From contig UBMU01000008.1 in the NCBI GenBank assembly GCA_900466605.1, forward strand, positions 186,001 to 250,000: DNA of 64,000 nt, read 5' to 3'. This DNA comes from Hyphomicrobiales bacterium (GTDB lineage Bacteria > Pseudomonadota > Alphaproteobacteria > Rhizobiales > Rhizobiaceae). The notes under the pieces are model-generated. The model did no database searches, was not told where the DNA came from, and saw only the letters and a list, made by a program, of their open reading frames with translations. Position numbers and translations under genes: made by a program. Below are positions 17,348 through 26,281 of this stretch, in pieces (position 1 is the stretch's first letter; each line of letters starts with the position of its first letter).

Positions 17348-18637
17348 ATGCGTTTGGGCGGACGGCTCGAAGGGGCAATTTCGGTTCTAGCAGATATCGA
17401 TGCCCGCAGACGGCCTGTCGCCGATGCATTGAAGGACTGGGGCCTCGCCCATCGGTTTGCCGGATCCGGCGATCGCGCTGCGATCGGCAATATCGTCTAC
17501 GATGCACTTCGCATGCGCCTCTCTCACGCCTGGCTGATGGACGATGACAGTGCATCCGCCATCGCCTATGCCGTGATGTTCCGGCAATGGGGCTTTACTC
17601 CAGAGAGCCTTGCCGCTGAACTCGCCGACGATAAGTTCGCTCCAGGCCCGCTTTCGGAAACACAGCTTTCGGCATTTAGCGGCCGCCGGCTTGCCGACGC
17701 TCCTGCTCATATACAGGGCGATGTGCCAGAGTGGGTCCTATCCTCCTTTGAAAGCGCCTTTGGCGATCAATGGCTCGCCGAGGCGCAGGCCCTTGCGGGG
17801 CGTCCTACACTCGATCTGCGCGCCAACATCCTGAAGGCCACCCGCGACAAGGCGGTCAAGGCGCTCGAAAGAGCCGGCGCACAAGAGGCTACGATCGCAC
17901 GTTACGGGATCCGGATTCCCGCCGGCGAAGGTGCCTCACGGCTTCCAAACGTAACAGCCGAGCTTTCGTTCCAGAAAGGCTGGTTCGAAGTGCAGGACGA
18001 AGGATCGCAGATCGTGGCCGATCTCGTGCTCCCGAAAGATGGCGAACAGGTTCTCGATTACTGCGCAGGCGGCGGCGGCAAGACGCTCGCCATGTCGGCG
18101 GCGATGCACAACAAGGGCCAGGTTCACGCCTACGATGCGGATCGCAAACGGCTCGCCCCGATTATCGAGCGATTGAAGCGTGCCGGCACTCGTAATGTCC
18201 AGGTGCATGACGACGCCAAGGCCCTGAAGAGCCTCAGCGATCGCTGCGACAAGGTCCTTGTCGATGCGCCGTGCACGGGAACCGGCACCTGGCGGCGGCG
18301 GCCCGACACCAAATGGCGGCTGACGGCAAAGAACCTCGACGAGCGTACTGCCCAGCAGCAAGATGCGCTCAAGCAGGCCAGCGCCTATGTCCGCCCGGGC
18401 GGCGAACTGATCTATGTGACTTGCTCGGTGCTGCCGCAGGAGAACGAGGAGCAGGTCCGGCGGTTTACCGCAGAGAATGGCGACTACGAGATCGTCAGCG
18501 CCCTGCCGGCCTGGGACGGCTTGTTCGGAAAGGACAGCCCGCGTCCTCGCTCGTCCGACGGCAAGACCATCACGCTGACGCCTGCCTCCACCGATACGGA
18601 CGGTTTCTTCTTCTGCCGCATGCGCAGGAAGGGCTGA
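17348..18637 (+). CDS. rsmB: RsmB-type 16S rRNA m5C methyltransferase
   Basis: SAM-dependent RNA cytosine-5 methyltransferase (429 aa). An N-terminal NusB-like helical region (ISVLADIDARRRPVADAL, GNIVYDALRM) precedes the catalytic domain, the arrangement of RsmB. The SAM site VLDYCAGGGGKTLAMSA, DAPCTGTGTWRRRPD with Cys309, and YVTCSVLPQENE with Cys359 are the expected motifs; the second cysteine is the family nucleophile and the first helps release. RsmB targets C967 in E. coli; the exact position here is inferred. Stand-alone gene preceded by a long hairpin. Confidence 0.88.
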   Translation: MRLGGRLEGAISVLADIDARRRPVADALKDWGLAHRFAGSGDRAAIGNIVYDALRMRLSHAWLMDDDSASAIAYAVMFRQWGFTPESLAAELADDKFAPGPLSETQLSAFSGRRLADAPAHIQGDVPEWVLSSFESAFGDQWLAEAQALAGRPTLDLRANILKATRDKAVKALERAGAQEATIARYGIRIPAGEGASRLPNVTAELSFQKGWFEVQDEGSQIVADLVLPKDGEQVLDYCAGGGGKTLAMSAAMHNKGQVHAYDADRKRLAPIIERLKRAGTRNVQVHDDAKALKSLSDRCDKVLVDAPCTGTGTWRRRPDTKWRLTAKNLDERTAQQQDALKQASAYVRPGGELIYVTCSVLPQENEEQVRRFTAENGDYEIVSALPAWDGLFGKDSPRPRSSDGKTITLTPASTDTDGFFFCRMRRKG

Positions 18638-18677
18638 GCGTTCTCTCGGCACGCCGCGCAACCACGGCCGAATACAC

Positions 18678-18693
18678 TTAAAACCATTCCAAA
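18678..18693 (+). promoter_or_regulatory. ICE/Irr-box-like element upstream of the imelysin operon
   Basis: TTAAAACCATTCCAAA matches the rhizobial iron control element core TTAGAA-N2/3-TTCTAA at all but two core positions. It lies 83 bp upstream of the first start codon and immediately before a TTGACA-like hexamer. Its target operon is of a type expected to be iron-regulated. Binding by Irr is inferred. Confidence 0.55.
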
Positions 18694-18775
18694 CTAGAGT
18701 GTTTGACACCAGTTTGCTTTTGCGCGAAGAGGTTTTTGTCGGACCTCAGACGGAACGTCCGCACAGGAGAGGATC

Positions 18776-20056
18776 ATGAAACTCAACAAGAATTTCTGCG
18801 CAGCCGTGGCGCTGGCGGTGGCCCCAACCGCTCTGCTTGCCATTCCCGCCTATGCGGCACCGGATGCTGCTGCAGTCGTCAAGCACTATGCTGAAGTTGC
18901 GCATGCCAAGTATGAAGACTCGCTGACGACGGCGAAGGCTCTCGACGCGGCAATCGACGCCCTGCTCAAGAACCCGACCGATGCAACATTGAAGGCTGCG
19001 CGCGCTGCCTGGATCAAGGCCCGCGTGCCTTACCAGCAGACGGAAGTGTATCGCTTCGGCAACCCGATCGTTGACGACTGGGAAGGCAAGGTCAACGCTT
19101 GGCCGCTCGACGAAGGCCTGATCGACTACGTCGATCCGTCCTACGGCACCGAGAGCGACGAAAACTCGCTCTACGTCGCCAATGTCATCGCCAACAAGAC
19201 GATCAAGATCGACGGCAAGGATGTCGACGCGTCCAAGCTGACGCCCGAATTCCTGTCGGGCACGCTGGCAGAAGCCGGCGGCGTCGAAGCCAACGTCGCA
19301 ACGGGCTACCATGCGATCGAATTCCTGCTCTGGGGCCAGGACCTGAACGGCACCGGCCCCGGCGCCGGCAACCGCCCTGCCACCGACTACGACCTGAAGA
19401 ATTGCACGCACGGCAATTGTGATCGCCGCGCCGAATACTTGAAGTCCGCCTCGACGCTGCTCGTTTCCGACCTGCAGGAAATGACCAACAACTGGGCTCC
19501 CGATGGCGAAGCCACCAAGCATGTCGAAGCCGATCCGAAGGCCGGCCTCGTTGCCATCCTGACCGGCATGGGCTCGCTGTCCTACGGCGAGCTGGCCGGC
19601 GAGCGCATGAAACTTGGCCTCATCCTGCACGATCCGGAAGAAGAGCATGATTGCTTCTCCGACAACACCTACAACTCGCACCTCAACGACGCGATCGGCA
19701 TTGCTGCCGCTTACACGGGTAACTACACCCGCGTTGACGGCACGAAGATGAGGGGCCCGTCCCTTCACGATCTCGTCGCAGCCAAGGACAAGAAGCTCGA
19801 CAAGGAAATGCAGGGCAAGCTCGACGCTACGCTCAAGGCAATGAACGTCATGGCCAAGCGCGGTCAGAACGTCGAGAAGTACGACCAGATGATCGGCGAA
19901 GGCAACAAGAAGGGCAACGCTGTCGTTCAGGCTGCGATCGACGGCCTCGTCGACCAGACCAAGTCAGTGCAGCGCGTTATTGCCGCACTCGATCTCGGCA
20001 CGGTGAAGCTTGAAGGTTCCGACAGCTTGGATAATCCTAGCGCGGTCTTCCAATAA
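18776..20056 (+). CDS. imelysin family (IrpA-like) iron-regulated periplasmic protein
   Basis: A 426-aa exported protein with signal peptide MKLNKNFCAAVALAVAPTALLAIPAYA and a peptidase M75/imelysin fold. The conserved GxHxxE motif is present as GYHAIEFLLWG, with YRFGNPIVDDWEGKVNAWPLDEGLIDYV and NLGDDC-like blocks typical of the IrpA group. Despite the peptidase name, the family is linked to iron uptake. AGGAGAGG precedes the ATG. It heads a four-gene operon (imelysin, DUF1111 di-haem protein, second imelysin, DUF1513 protein), 83 bp after an ICE-like box. Confidence 0.88.
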   Translation: MKLNKNFCAAVALAVAPTALLAIPAYAAPDAAAVVKHYAEVAHAKYEDSLTTAKALDAAIDALLKNPTDATLKAARAAWIKARVPYQQTEVYRFGNPIVDDWEGKVNAWPLDEGLIDYVDPSYGTESDENSLYVANVIANKTIKIDGKDVDASKLTPEFLSGTLAEAGGVEANVATGYHAIEFLLWGQDLNGTGPGAGNRPATDYDLKNCTHGNCDRRAEYLKSASTLLVSDLQEMTNNWAPDGEATKHVEADPKAGLVAILTGMGSLSYGELAGERMKLGLILHDPEEEHDCFSDNTYNSHLNDAIGIAAAYTGNYTRVDGTKMRGPSLHDLVAAKDKKLDKEMQGKLDATLKAMNVMAKRGQNVEKYDQMIGEGNKKGNAVVQAAIDGLVDQTKSVQRVIAALDLGTVKLEGSDSLDNPSAVFQ

Positions 20057-20065
20057 GTGAAAAGG

Positions 20066-20094
20066 CGGGCCGCTTCGTCTCTCGGAGCGGCCCG
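20066..20094 (+). other. intercistronic hairpin after the first imelysin gene
   Basis: CGGGCCGCT and AGCGGCCCG form a perfect 9-bp GC-rich stem with an 11-base loop, filling most of the 47-bp gap before the DUF1111 gene. No T-tract follows, so I read it as a message-stabilising or expression-tapering structure within the operon. Confidence 0.5.
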
Positions 20095-20103
20095 AACCCC
20101 GAA

Positions 20104-21642
20104 ATGCCTCCCAGACCGGCCCGCCGTCTTCTCAGTAGCGCAGCGTTCTGCGCCGCGATCGCCGGATTCTCCGTTGCCCTGGCATCCGGTTTTGATCTCC
20201 CGACGAAGCGAACCGACCTTTCCGACGCAGATATGAAACGCGTCGCCGATGTGACGCGGCCGACCTCCGATTTTTCCAAGGCCGAGCAATACGAGGCGAT
20301 GCAGGCCGGCGGCGCGACTTCCATCGATCCGGTCACCGAGGATTCCTTTTCGCATATCTCCGCGACGATCCCTTTTGAGGAAGAGCAGCCATTCCGGCTT
20401 GGAAATGCTCTCTTCAAGAAGCTCTGGGTTTCCGCCCCCTCTTCGACGCAAGCCTCGGATGGCCTGGGGCCGCTCTTCAATGCCCGCTCCTGCATGAGCT
20501 GCCACCTGAACGATGGTCGCGGCAAACCGCCGGAAGGCGGCGTCAGCGCCACCTCGATGTTCCTGCGCCTGTCTCGCCCGGCGACCACGCCCGAAGAGCA
20601 GCGCGCGATCGCCAGCGCCGAGATCGTCAACTTTCCCGACCCTGTCTATGGCCACCAGTTGCAGGATCTCGCAGTTCCGGGCCTTCCCTCCGAGGGCAGG
20701 ATGGCGATCCGCTACACCGAGGAGCCTGTGACGCTTGATGACGGCGAAACGGTCTCGCTGCGCCGCCCTGCCTATGACGTAACCAACCTTGGCTACGGCC
20801 CACTCGACCCGGCAACTACGATCTCGCCGCGCGTCGCGCCCGCAATGATCGGGCTCGGGCTCATTGAAGCCATTCCCGAGGCGGATATCCTGACCCACGC
20901 CGATCCGGACGATGCGAACGGCGACGGCATCCACGGCAAGGCGGCGATCGTGCGGGACCACCGCACCGGCAAGATTGCGCTCGGCCGCTTCGGCTGGAAG
21001 GCGCAGAATGCCACGGTGCGCGACCAGACCGCCGATGCCTTCTCCAACGACATCGGTATTTCGACGCCGGACCGGCCCGATCCGCATGGCGACTGCACAA
21101 AGGCCGAAGCCGAATGTCAGAAGATGCCGACGGGCGTCCAGAAGCGGCTCGGCAAGGAGGAGGCCCCCGGTCCGATCCTCGACTTGGTCACTTTCTATTC
21201 GGCAAACCTTGCAGTGCCCGCGCGGCGAAAGGCGAGCTTCCCGGAGACTCTCAAAGGCAAGAGGATCTTCTACCAGAGCGGCTGCATTTCCTGCCATATA
21301 CCGAAGTTCGTCACCCGACGCGACAGCGCCGACAAGGCCCAATCCTTCCAGCTGATCTGGCCCTATTCCGACTTTCTGCTGCACGATATGGGCGAGGGTC
21401 TTGCGGACGGACAACAAGTCGGCAGCGCCAACGGACGTGAATGGCGTACGCCGCCGCTATGGGGTATAGGTCTCACCCAGACTGTCAGCGGGCATAGCTT
21501 TTTCCTTCACGACGGCCGCGCGAGAAATCTCACTGAGGCGATTCTCTGGCATGGCGGCGAGGCGCAAAAGGCGCGTGACGCTTTTGCTTCCCTGCCGAGA
21601 GATGATCGGCAGGCACTGATTACATTTCTGGAGTCCCTTTGA
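20104..21642 (+). CDS. di-haem c-type cytochrome oxidoreductase (DUF1111)
   Basis: Exported 512-aa protein of the DUF1111 'di-haem oxidoreductase / putative peroxidase' family. Two c-haem sites are visible: CMSCH at residues 130-134 and CISCH at 394-398. A signal sequence precedes them (PARRLLSSAAFCAAIAGFSVALASG). The block PLGRFGWKAQNATVRDQTADAFSNDIGI-like sequence near the middle is typical. It should act in the periplasm after haem attachment. Such proteins co-occur with imelysins, and a redox role in iron handling is inferred. Its stop overlaps the next start (TGATG). Confidence 0.88.
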   Translation: MPPRPARRLLSSAAFCAAIAGFSVALASGFDLPTKRTDLSDADMKRVADVTRPTSDFSKAEQYEAMQAGGATSIDPVTEDSFSHISATIPFEEEQPFRLGNALFKKLWVSAPSSTQASDGLGPLFNARSCMSCHLNDGRGKPPEGGVSATSMFLRLSRPATTPEEQRAIASAEIVNFPDPVYGHQLQDLAVPGLPSEGRMAIRYTEEPVTLDDGETVSLRRPAYDVTNLGYGPLDPATTISPRVAPAMIGLGLIEAIPEADILTHADPDDANGDGIHGKAAIVRDHRTGKIALGRFGWKAQNATVRDQTADAFSNDIGISTPDRPDPHGDCTKAEAECQKMPTGVQKRLGKEEAPGPILDLVTFYSANLAVPARRKASFPETLKGKRIFYQSGCISCHIPKFVTRRDSADKAQSFQLIWPYSDFLLHDMGEGLADGQQVGSANGREWRTPPLWGIGLTQTVSGHSFFLHDGRARNLTEAILWHGGEAQKARDAFASLPRDDRQALITFLESL

Positions 21643-22736
21643 TGCGCCTTTGGCAACCTCTTCTCCTCTGCCTTGCCCTTGTTTCTTCCGCTGCCGCCCA
21701 GACCCCTGCACCACAAGCCGGCCTGAACGAGGAAGCGGTGTCCGCAGTCATGCAACGGGCAGTCGATGAAGTGATCCGGCCCGGCTACCGCAATGCCCAG
21801 CAATCGGCAGCGCGCCTGACAACTGCGATGAAGGACCTCTGCGAAGACGCAACGCAGCAGAAGCTCGACAAGGCGAAGTCAGCCTTCGATGACGTGATCC
21901 GCTATTGGTCTGTCATCGAAATCGTCCAGACAGGACCTGTCATTCAGGACAATCTCTTCGAGCATGTCCTGTTCTATCCCGATCGCAAGGGTGTCGGCCT
22001 AAAGCAGGTTCAGGCTCTGATCGCCAAGGCCGACCCCAAGGACACGACTGTCGATGCGATCGCCGGCAAGAGCGTGGCGCTGCAGGGGCTGACCGCATTG
22101 GAATACGTACTCTATGGCACCGGTTACGAAGACCTGACAGGGCAGAAGAACAGCTTCCGATGCCTCTATGGCGCGGCGGTCGCCGGCAACATCCAGCGCG
22201 AGGCCGGCGAAGTCGTTGCGGCCTGGGAAAAGCCCGATGGCGTGCAGGCGAGCTGGAAGCATCCCGGCCCACAGAGCGAAGACTTCATGGACAACAAGGA
22301 GGCCGTGACCGCCTTGCTCGGTATTCTCGTTCACGGCGCGGAAACCGTGCGCGATCAACGGCTCGAGCAGTTCTACAAGGGCAAGGACACCACGCCGCGT
22401 CCGCGCATGGCGATCTATTGGCGCTCAAAGAACACCTGGAAGTCGATGACGGCCAATCTTGAGGGGCTGCGGACGCTTTGGCAAAAAGCCGGCATGGCCG
22501 AGCTTTTGCCTGCCGACAAGAAGCCGATTGCCGACGCGATCGACGCCAGCCTCAAGTCGCTGCTTGAGACCGTGCCTAAACTCAACCCCGATATCGAGGT
22601 CGCGACAAGCGCCCCCGAGAAGGCAAAGCTCGATGCGCTTCTCGCCAGCACGCGCGAATTGATCACCAAAATCAGCGATGATTACGGCGCCGCAATCGGC
22701 CTGTCAGCCGGCTTCTCCTTCTCGGACGGCGATTGA
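21642..22736 (+). CDS. second imelysin-like protein, GxHxxE motif not conserved
   Basis: A 364-aa exported protein with signal peptide MRLWQPLLLCLALVSSAAA. It is related to imelysins by its helical M75 pattern (YRNAQQSAARLTTAMKDLCED, YWSVIEIVQTGPVIQDNLFEHVLFYPDRKG, ALEYVLYG). At the position of the GxHxxE motif it has GLTALEYVLYG, so the histidine is replaced by threonine while the glutamate stays. It is translationally coupled to the DUF1111 gene. Probably a diverged partner of the first imelysin rather than a duplicate with the same metal site. Confidence 0.82.
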   Translation: MRLWQPLLLCLALVSSAAAQTPAPQAGLNEEAVSAVMQRAVDEVIRPGYRNAQQSAARLTTAMKDLCEDATQQKLDKAKSAFDDVIRYWSVIEIVQTGPVIQDNLFEHVLFYPDRKGVGLKQVQALIAKADPKDTTVDAIAGKSVALQGLTALEYVLYGTGYEDLTGQKNSFRCLYGAAVAGNIQREAGEVVAAWEKPDGVQASWKHPGPQSEDFMDNKEAVTALLGILVHGAETVRDQRLEQFYKGKDTTPRPRMAIYWRSKNTWKSMTANLEGLRTLWQKAGMAELLPADKKPIADAIDASLKSLLETVPKLNPDIEVATSAPEKAKLDALLASTRELITKISDDYGAAIGLSAGFSFSDGD

Positions 22737-22740
22737 GCTC

Positions 22741-23829
22741 ATGTGGAACAGCTCGGCGATCGACCGGCGCAGCTTCGTCAAGGCCGCCGGGCTGACATTT
22801 CTGGCTTCGCTTCAGCCGCGCGCACTGATGGCGCTTGAGCGGGCGGATGCCGTCTTTGCATCCGGCATGCGAACGGCAGGCGGAAGCTATGCCATTGCCA
22901 CTGTCTCGGAGCGTGGTGAAATCATCGATCAAATCGCCCTTCCGGCGCGCGCCCATGGCATGGCCTTCAGCCAGACGACGGGCAAGACTGTCGCATTCGC
23001 CCGCCGTCCCGGCACCTATGCGATGATCTTCGATGCCCGCGGCAAGAGCCAACCAATCGTGATTGCAGCTGCCGAGGGTCGCCACTTCTATGGGCATGGC
23101 ACCTTTTCACCTGACGGCCGGATTCTTTACGCCAGCGAGAATGACTTCGACGCCAACCGCGGCATGATCGGCCTCTATGACGCGACAAACCGCTTCGAGC
23201 GGATCGGCGAGTTTGAAACATACGGCGTCGGGCCACACGACATGACGGTATCCGACGACGGGCGCATGCTGATCGTTGCCAATGGCGGGATCGAGACGCA
23301 TCCGGATTTCGGCCGCACAAAGCTCAACCTCGACAGCATGCAGCCGTCGTTGACGCTCATAGACGCGGCGACGGGCGCCCTTATCGAGAAGCACGCGCTA
23401 CCTTCGCAATGGGCGCAGCTCTCCACGCGGCACGTCGACATCGATGACAATGGCCGCATCTGGTTCGCCTGCCAGTACGAAGGGCACCGTAACGACCTGC
23501 CGCCGCTCGTCGGCTCGTTTGCGAAAGGCGAGGAACTCCGCTTTGTCGATCTGCCGGAAGACACCACGCGCCGGCTCGCAAGCTATGTCGGCGCGATCGC
23601 AATCAATCGAGCGGAAGGACTGGTCGGTGTGACGTCGCCCAAGGGCGGCGCTTCCGTGACGATCGATGCGAAGACCGGCCGGGTGCTGCGCGAGGAGCTG
23701 GTACCTGACGCGGCGGGCATCGCCGCCGCCAAGAGCGGTTTTGCTGTATCATCCTATGATGGCGAGTTCCTCTCGACCCGGAGCGACGTTGCCTGGGACC
23801 AGCACATCGTGCGCATTGCGACCGTCTGA
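22741..23829 (+). CDS. DUF1513 family protein with Tat-type signal
   Basis: A 362-aa protein whose N-terminus IDRRSFVKAAGLTFLASL is a twin-arginine signal (R-R-x-F-x-K). The rest has beta-propeller-like repeats, with GHGTFSPDGRILYASENDF, GPHDMTVSDDGRMLIVANGGIETHPDFGR and STRHVDIDDNGRIWFACQYEG, the DUF1513 signature. ATG at 22741 begins 4 bp after the previous stop. Tat export implies folding with a cofactor or partner in the cytoplasm; no enzymatic activity is established for the family. Last gene of the imelysin operon. Confidence 0.87.
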   Translation: MWNSSAIDRRSFVKAAGLTFLASLQPRALMALERADAVFASGMRTAGGSYAIATVSERGEIIDQIALPARAHGMAFSQTTGKTVAFARRPGTYAMIFDARGKSQPIVIAAAEGRHFYGHGTFSPDGRILYASENDFDANRGMIGLYDATNRFERIGEFETYGVGPHDMTVSDDGRMLIVANGGIETHPDFGRTKLNLDSMQPSLTLIDAATGALIEKHALPSQWAQLSTRHVDIDDNGRIWFACQYEGHRNDLPPLVGSFAKGEELRFVDLPEDTTRRLASYVGAIAINRAEGLVGVTSPKGGASVTIDAKTGRVLREELVPDAAGIAAAKSGFAVSSYDGEFLSTRSDVAWDQHIVRIATV

Positions 23830-23891
23830 ATTGTGCGCAAAAGATCGCCTGCTATCTGGCTCAAGGGCATAGTCCGCCCTATGTCAGGCGG

Positions 23892-24344
23892 ATGAGCAAA
23901 ACCCTGACCTATTTCGTCTTCATCGCCATCGCGCTGGGTGGTGGCCTGGTCATCGGCTTCAACAATCTGCCAGGGGAATGGTATCAATCTCTCGCCAAGC
24001 CACCGTTCAATCCGCCTGACTGGATCTTCGGGCCCACCTGGTCCGTTCTCTACGTCCTGATCGGCATTGCCGGAGCGCGGACGTGGCTGCGCGGGCACCT
24101 CTCCATCGGCATGCTCATCTGGGCCTGGCAGATGGTGCTGAATTTTCTCTGGTCGCCATCCTTCTTCGGTTTAAGGATGCCATGGGCTGCGCTCGTCGTG
24201 ATCGTCTTGCTGCTGGCGCTGATCCTTGCCTTTATTGCCAACCGTTGGAAATCGGACCGGATTTCCGCGCTGCTCTTCATTCCATATCTCGCATGGGTAA
24301 GTTTCGCGACGCTGCTCAATGCGTCGATCGTCTATTTGAACTAG
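23892..24344 (+). CDS. tspO: TspO/MBR family membrane protein
   Basis: Five-helix membrane protein of 150 aa. The family pattern is clear: PGEWYQSLAKPPFNPPDWIFGPTWSVLYVLIGIAG in the first half and WAWQMVLNFLWSPSFFG, then PYLAWVSFATLLNASIVYLN. TspO proteins bind tetrapyrroles and affect stress or pigment regulation in alphaproteobacteria. It lies 62 bp after the imelysin operon and could be read through from it, which would fit a haem or porphyrin connection, but this is only positional. Confidence 0.92.
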   Translation: MSKTLTYFVFIAIALGGGLVIGFNNLPGEWYQSLAKPPFNPPDWIFGPTWSVLYVLIGIAGARTWLRGHLSIGMLIWAWQMVLNFLWSPSFFGLRMPWAALVVIVLLLALILAFIANRWKSDRISALLFIPYLAWVSFATLLNASIVYLN

Positions 24345-24371
24345 CGACTTGCCCGCCGTCACGACTGGGCA

Positions 24372-24947
24372 TCACAGATCCGCGAGAAACTCGAGCAATC
24401 GCCGTTCAAGAACGGCCGTCGCGGCTGGATCATAAGCGGGCAGTGACCGGTCGGAAAAGAGGTGTGCGTCGCCAGGGTAGAGGAAAAGCCTGACGTCAGC
24501 CGACTCGCCGGCCAACGCTTTCGCCGCCTCGATATCACCGTCCCCAACGAAGAACGGATCTGCATCCATGGCGTGGATCTGCGCAGGCAGGTCTTTCGAC
24601 CAGGCCGGACCGAATTCCGAGCGCGGCAAGCAGGCGTGAAGGAAGATCGCACCGCGCGCGCCGGGACGCGTCTGCGCCAAATACTGTGCCGGGAGCACTC
24701 CCAGGGACAGGCCGGCATAGACGAGATCGGTCGCAAGGCCATCCACGGCGCGGGCTCCACGTTGGATGATCTCGCCGAACCCGATCTCCTGAGCGTACCG
24801 CACACCCTGATCCAGGGTGTCGAAGGTCCGGCCGTCAAACAGGTCAGGCGTATGGACGACATGACCAGCGACCTGCAGATCGACTGCAAGAGCGACCACG
24901 CCTTGCGTCAATCCAAGCGCGTGGTGAAACAGCACAACCTCTGCCAT
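24372..24947 (-). CDS. dienelactone hydrolase family protein
   Basis: Short alpha/beta hydrolase (191 aa) of the DLH type. The nucleophile elbow reads YAGLSLGV, with Ser where classical DLH has Cys. The acid is expected in MDADPFFVGDGD and the histidine in YPGDAHLFSDRS, all in proper order. The N-terminus EVVLFHHALGLTQGV matches the family oxyanion segment. The substrate is unknown. Single gene on the minus strand between tspO and the GH25 gene. Confidence 0.85.
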   Translation of the reverse strand: MAEVVLFHHALGLTQGVVALAVDLQVAGHVVHTPDLFDGRTFDTLDQGVRYAQEIGFGEIIQRGARAVDGLATDLVYAGLSLGVLPAQYLAQTRPGARGAIFLHACLPRSEFGPAWSKDLPAQIHAMDADPFFVGDGDIEAAKALAGESADVRLFLYPGDAHLFSDRSLPAYDPAATAVLERRLLEFLADL

Positions 24948-24992
24948 GGCTGGACCTCCCGATCGTTTTGCGCCGAGGGAACCGACAACGCC

Positions 24993-26057
24993 TCAGCCTG
25001 ATTTGGCGACCCAGTCGTGCCAGTCTTCCTCGCTGCCGTGGAACACATTGAGGTCTATGCGGCCGTCGACGCCGTGCGATATGCCGGAGCCGGAATACTG
25101 CCAGAACAGCCACCGGCGTCCGGGATAAACCTTGGAAGGGTGTGCCGCGACCGAACGGAGCCAGAAGGGATAGTTGAGGAACGCGCCCTTGAGGTTGTCA
25201 CGGTAGAAATCCGGCGCGGTATAGATGATCGGTCGCTGCCCGTAGTGCCGCTCGAGCTTGTCCATGAAGACCTGCATCTTCTCGCGAACCTTCTCTGGAG
25301 ATGGTTGCCGCTTGCAGCTCGACTCGCCGTTCCATTCGACGTCGATAACCGGCGGCAGGGCCCCGGCTTCCCGGGGAACGTTGCGAATGAACCAGTCGGC
25401 CTGCTCGCCTGCCGTGCGGCACCAGTAGAAGAAGTGATAGGCGCCACGCTTCATTCCGGCCTGTTTGGCATCGCGCCAGTTTTTCCGGAACATCGGATCG
25501 AGATGGTCGCCGCCATCGGTCGACTTGATGTAGACGAAGTTCGCGCCCTGCGTTCTCAATTTCTGCCAGTCGATATCGCCCTGCCAACGCGAGACGTCGA
25601 CGCCATGAACGGCAAGCTTTCTGGGCGACGAGGATCCGAAATTGATCGGTTTGACGTCACTGAAACGGTGGCTGTAGATCCGCGAGCGGGTGCGGGGCGC
25701 CGGATCGATATCGGGTGCAGCAGGCGTCAACACCGCCGGGCTCACCGTCGCAACGGGCCTTTCGGAAGGCATGGGTGGCGCTGCAGCCACGCCGGCTTGT
25801 GGCGTGAAGGCCCGCGGCTGAGGAACCGGTCCCGCCCAAGCAAGTTCCTCCTGGTGCGGTGCGGCTTCGGGCGCGGCCTCGACCATATTCGCTGACGGCA
25901 CAGGCGTTGCCGGTACGGGCGCGCTCGGGCGCGTCACGGAGCTCGTCGTTTCACGAGAAGGTATGCCAGCGACGAGGCCGTCTGGCCCCAAACTGGATGT
26001 GCAGCCCGACAAAGCGAAGCAAGCAAGGATGATAGCTGGCGCAGTCGATAAACGCAT
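24993..26057 (-). CDS. GH25 family lysozyme-like lipoprotein
   Basis: Predicted outer- or inner-membrane lipoprotein of 354 aa. The ATG at 26057 gives MRLSTAPAIILACFALSGC with a lipobox (LSGC); an earlier in-frame ATG adds 19 odd residues. After a Pro/Ala-rich linker of about 120 residues, the GH25 muramidase domain starts at AVHGVDVSRWQGDIDW and continues through FVYIKSTDGGDHLDPMF, GAYHFFYW and PPVIDVEWNGESS, the last holding the DxE catalytic pair. WLFWQYSGSGISHGVDGRIDLNVFHG closes the barrel. It probably acts on peptidoglycan in the periplasm. Confidence 0.9.
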   Translation of the reverse strand: MRLSTAPAIILACFALSGCTSSLGPDGLVAGIPSRETTSSVTRPSAPVPATPVPSANMVEAAPEAAPHQEELAWAGPVPQPRAFTPQAGVAAAPPMPSERPVATVSPAVLTPAAPDIDPAPRTRSRIYSHRFSDVKPINFGSSSPRKLAVHGVDVSRWQGDIDWQKLRTQGANFVYIKSTDGGDHLDPMFRKNWRDAKQAGMKRGAYHFFYWCRTAGEQADWFIRNVPREAGALPPVIDVEWNGESSCKRQPSPEKVREKMQVFMDKLERHYGQRPIIYTAPDFYRDNLKGAFLNYPFWLRSVAAHPSKVYPGRRWLFWQYSGSGISHGVDGRIDLNVFHGSEEDWHDWVAKSG

Positions 26058-26281
26058 AAGAACCCGCACGCAAAACATTTGTCGACGGCAGATTCGCTGC
26101 CACCGGGGACCCATTGAAAAGCAATGGCTAACGTAGAATTACCAAAAAAGACTGAATCCAATCTTTACGCCCGGCGTGGCACGGGGTGTCGATGAACAGG
26201 GTGAACCACCCGATTTCGGGGGACCCGCTTGTCTGACGCGGCGCAGCATGCCACTTTCGCGCTCGCAAGAAAGGCACACCG

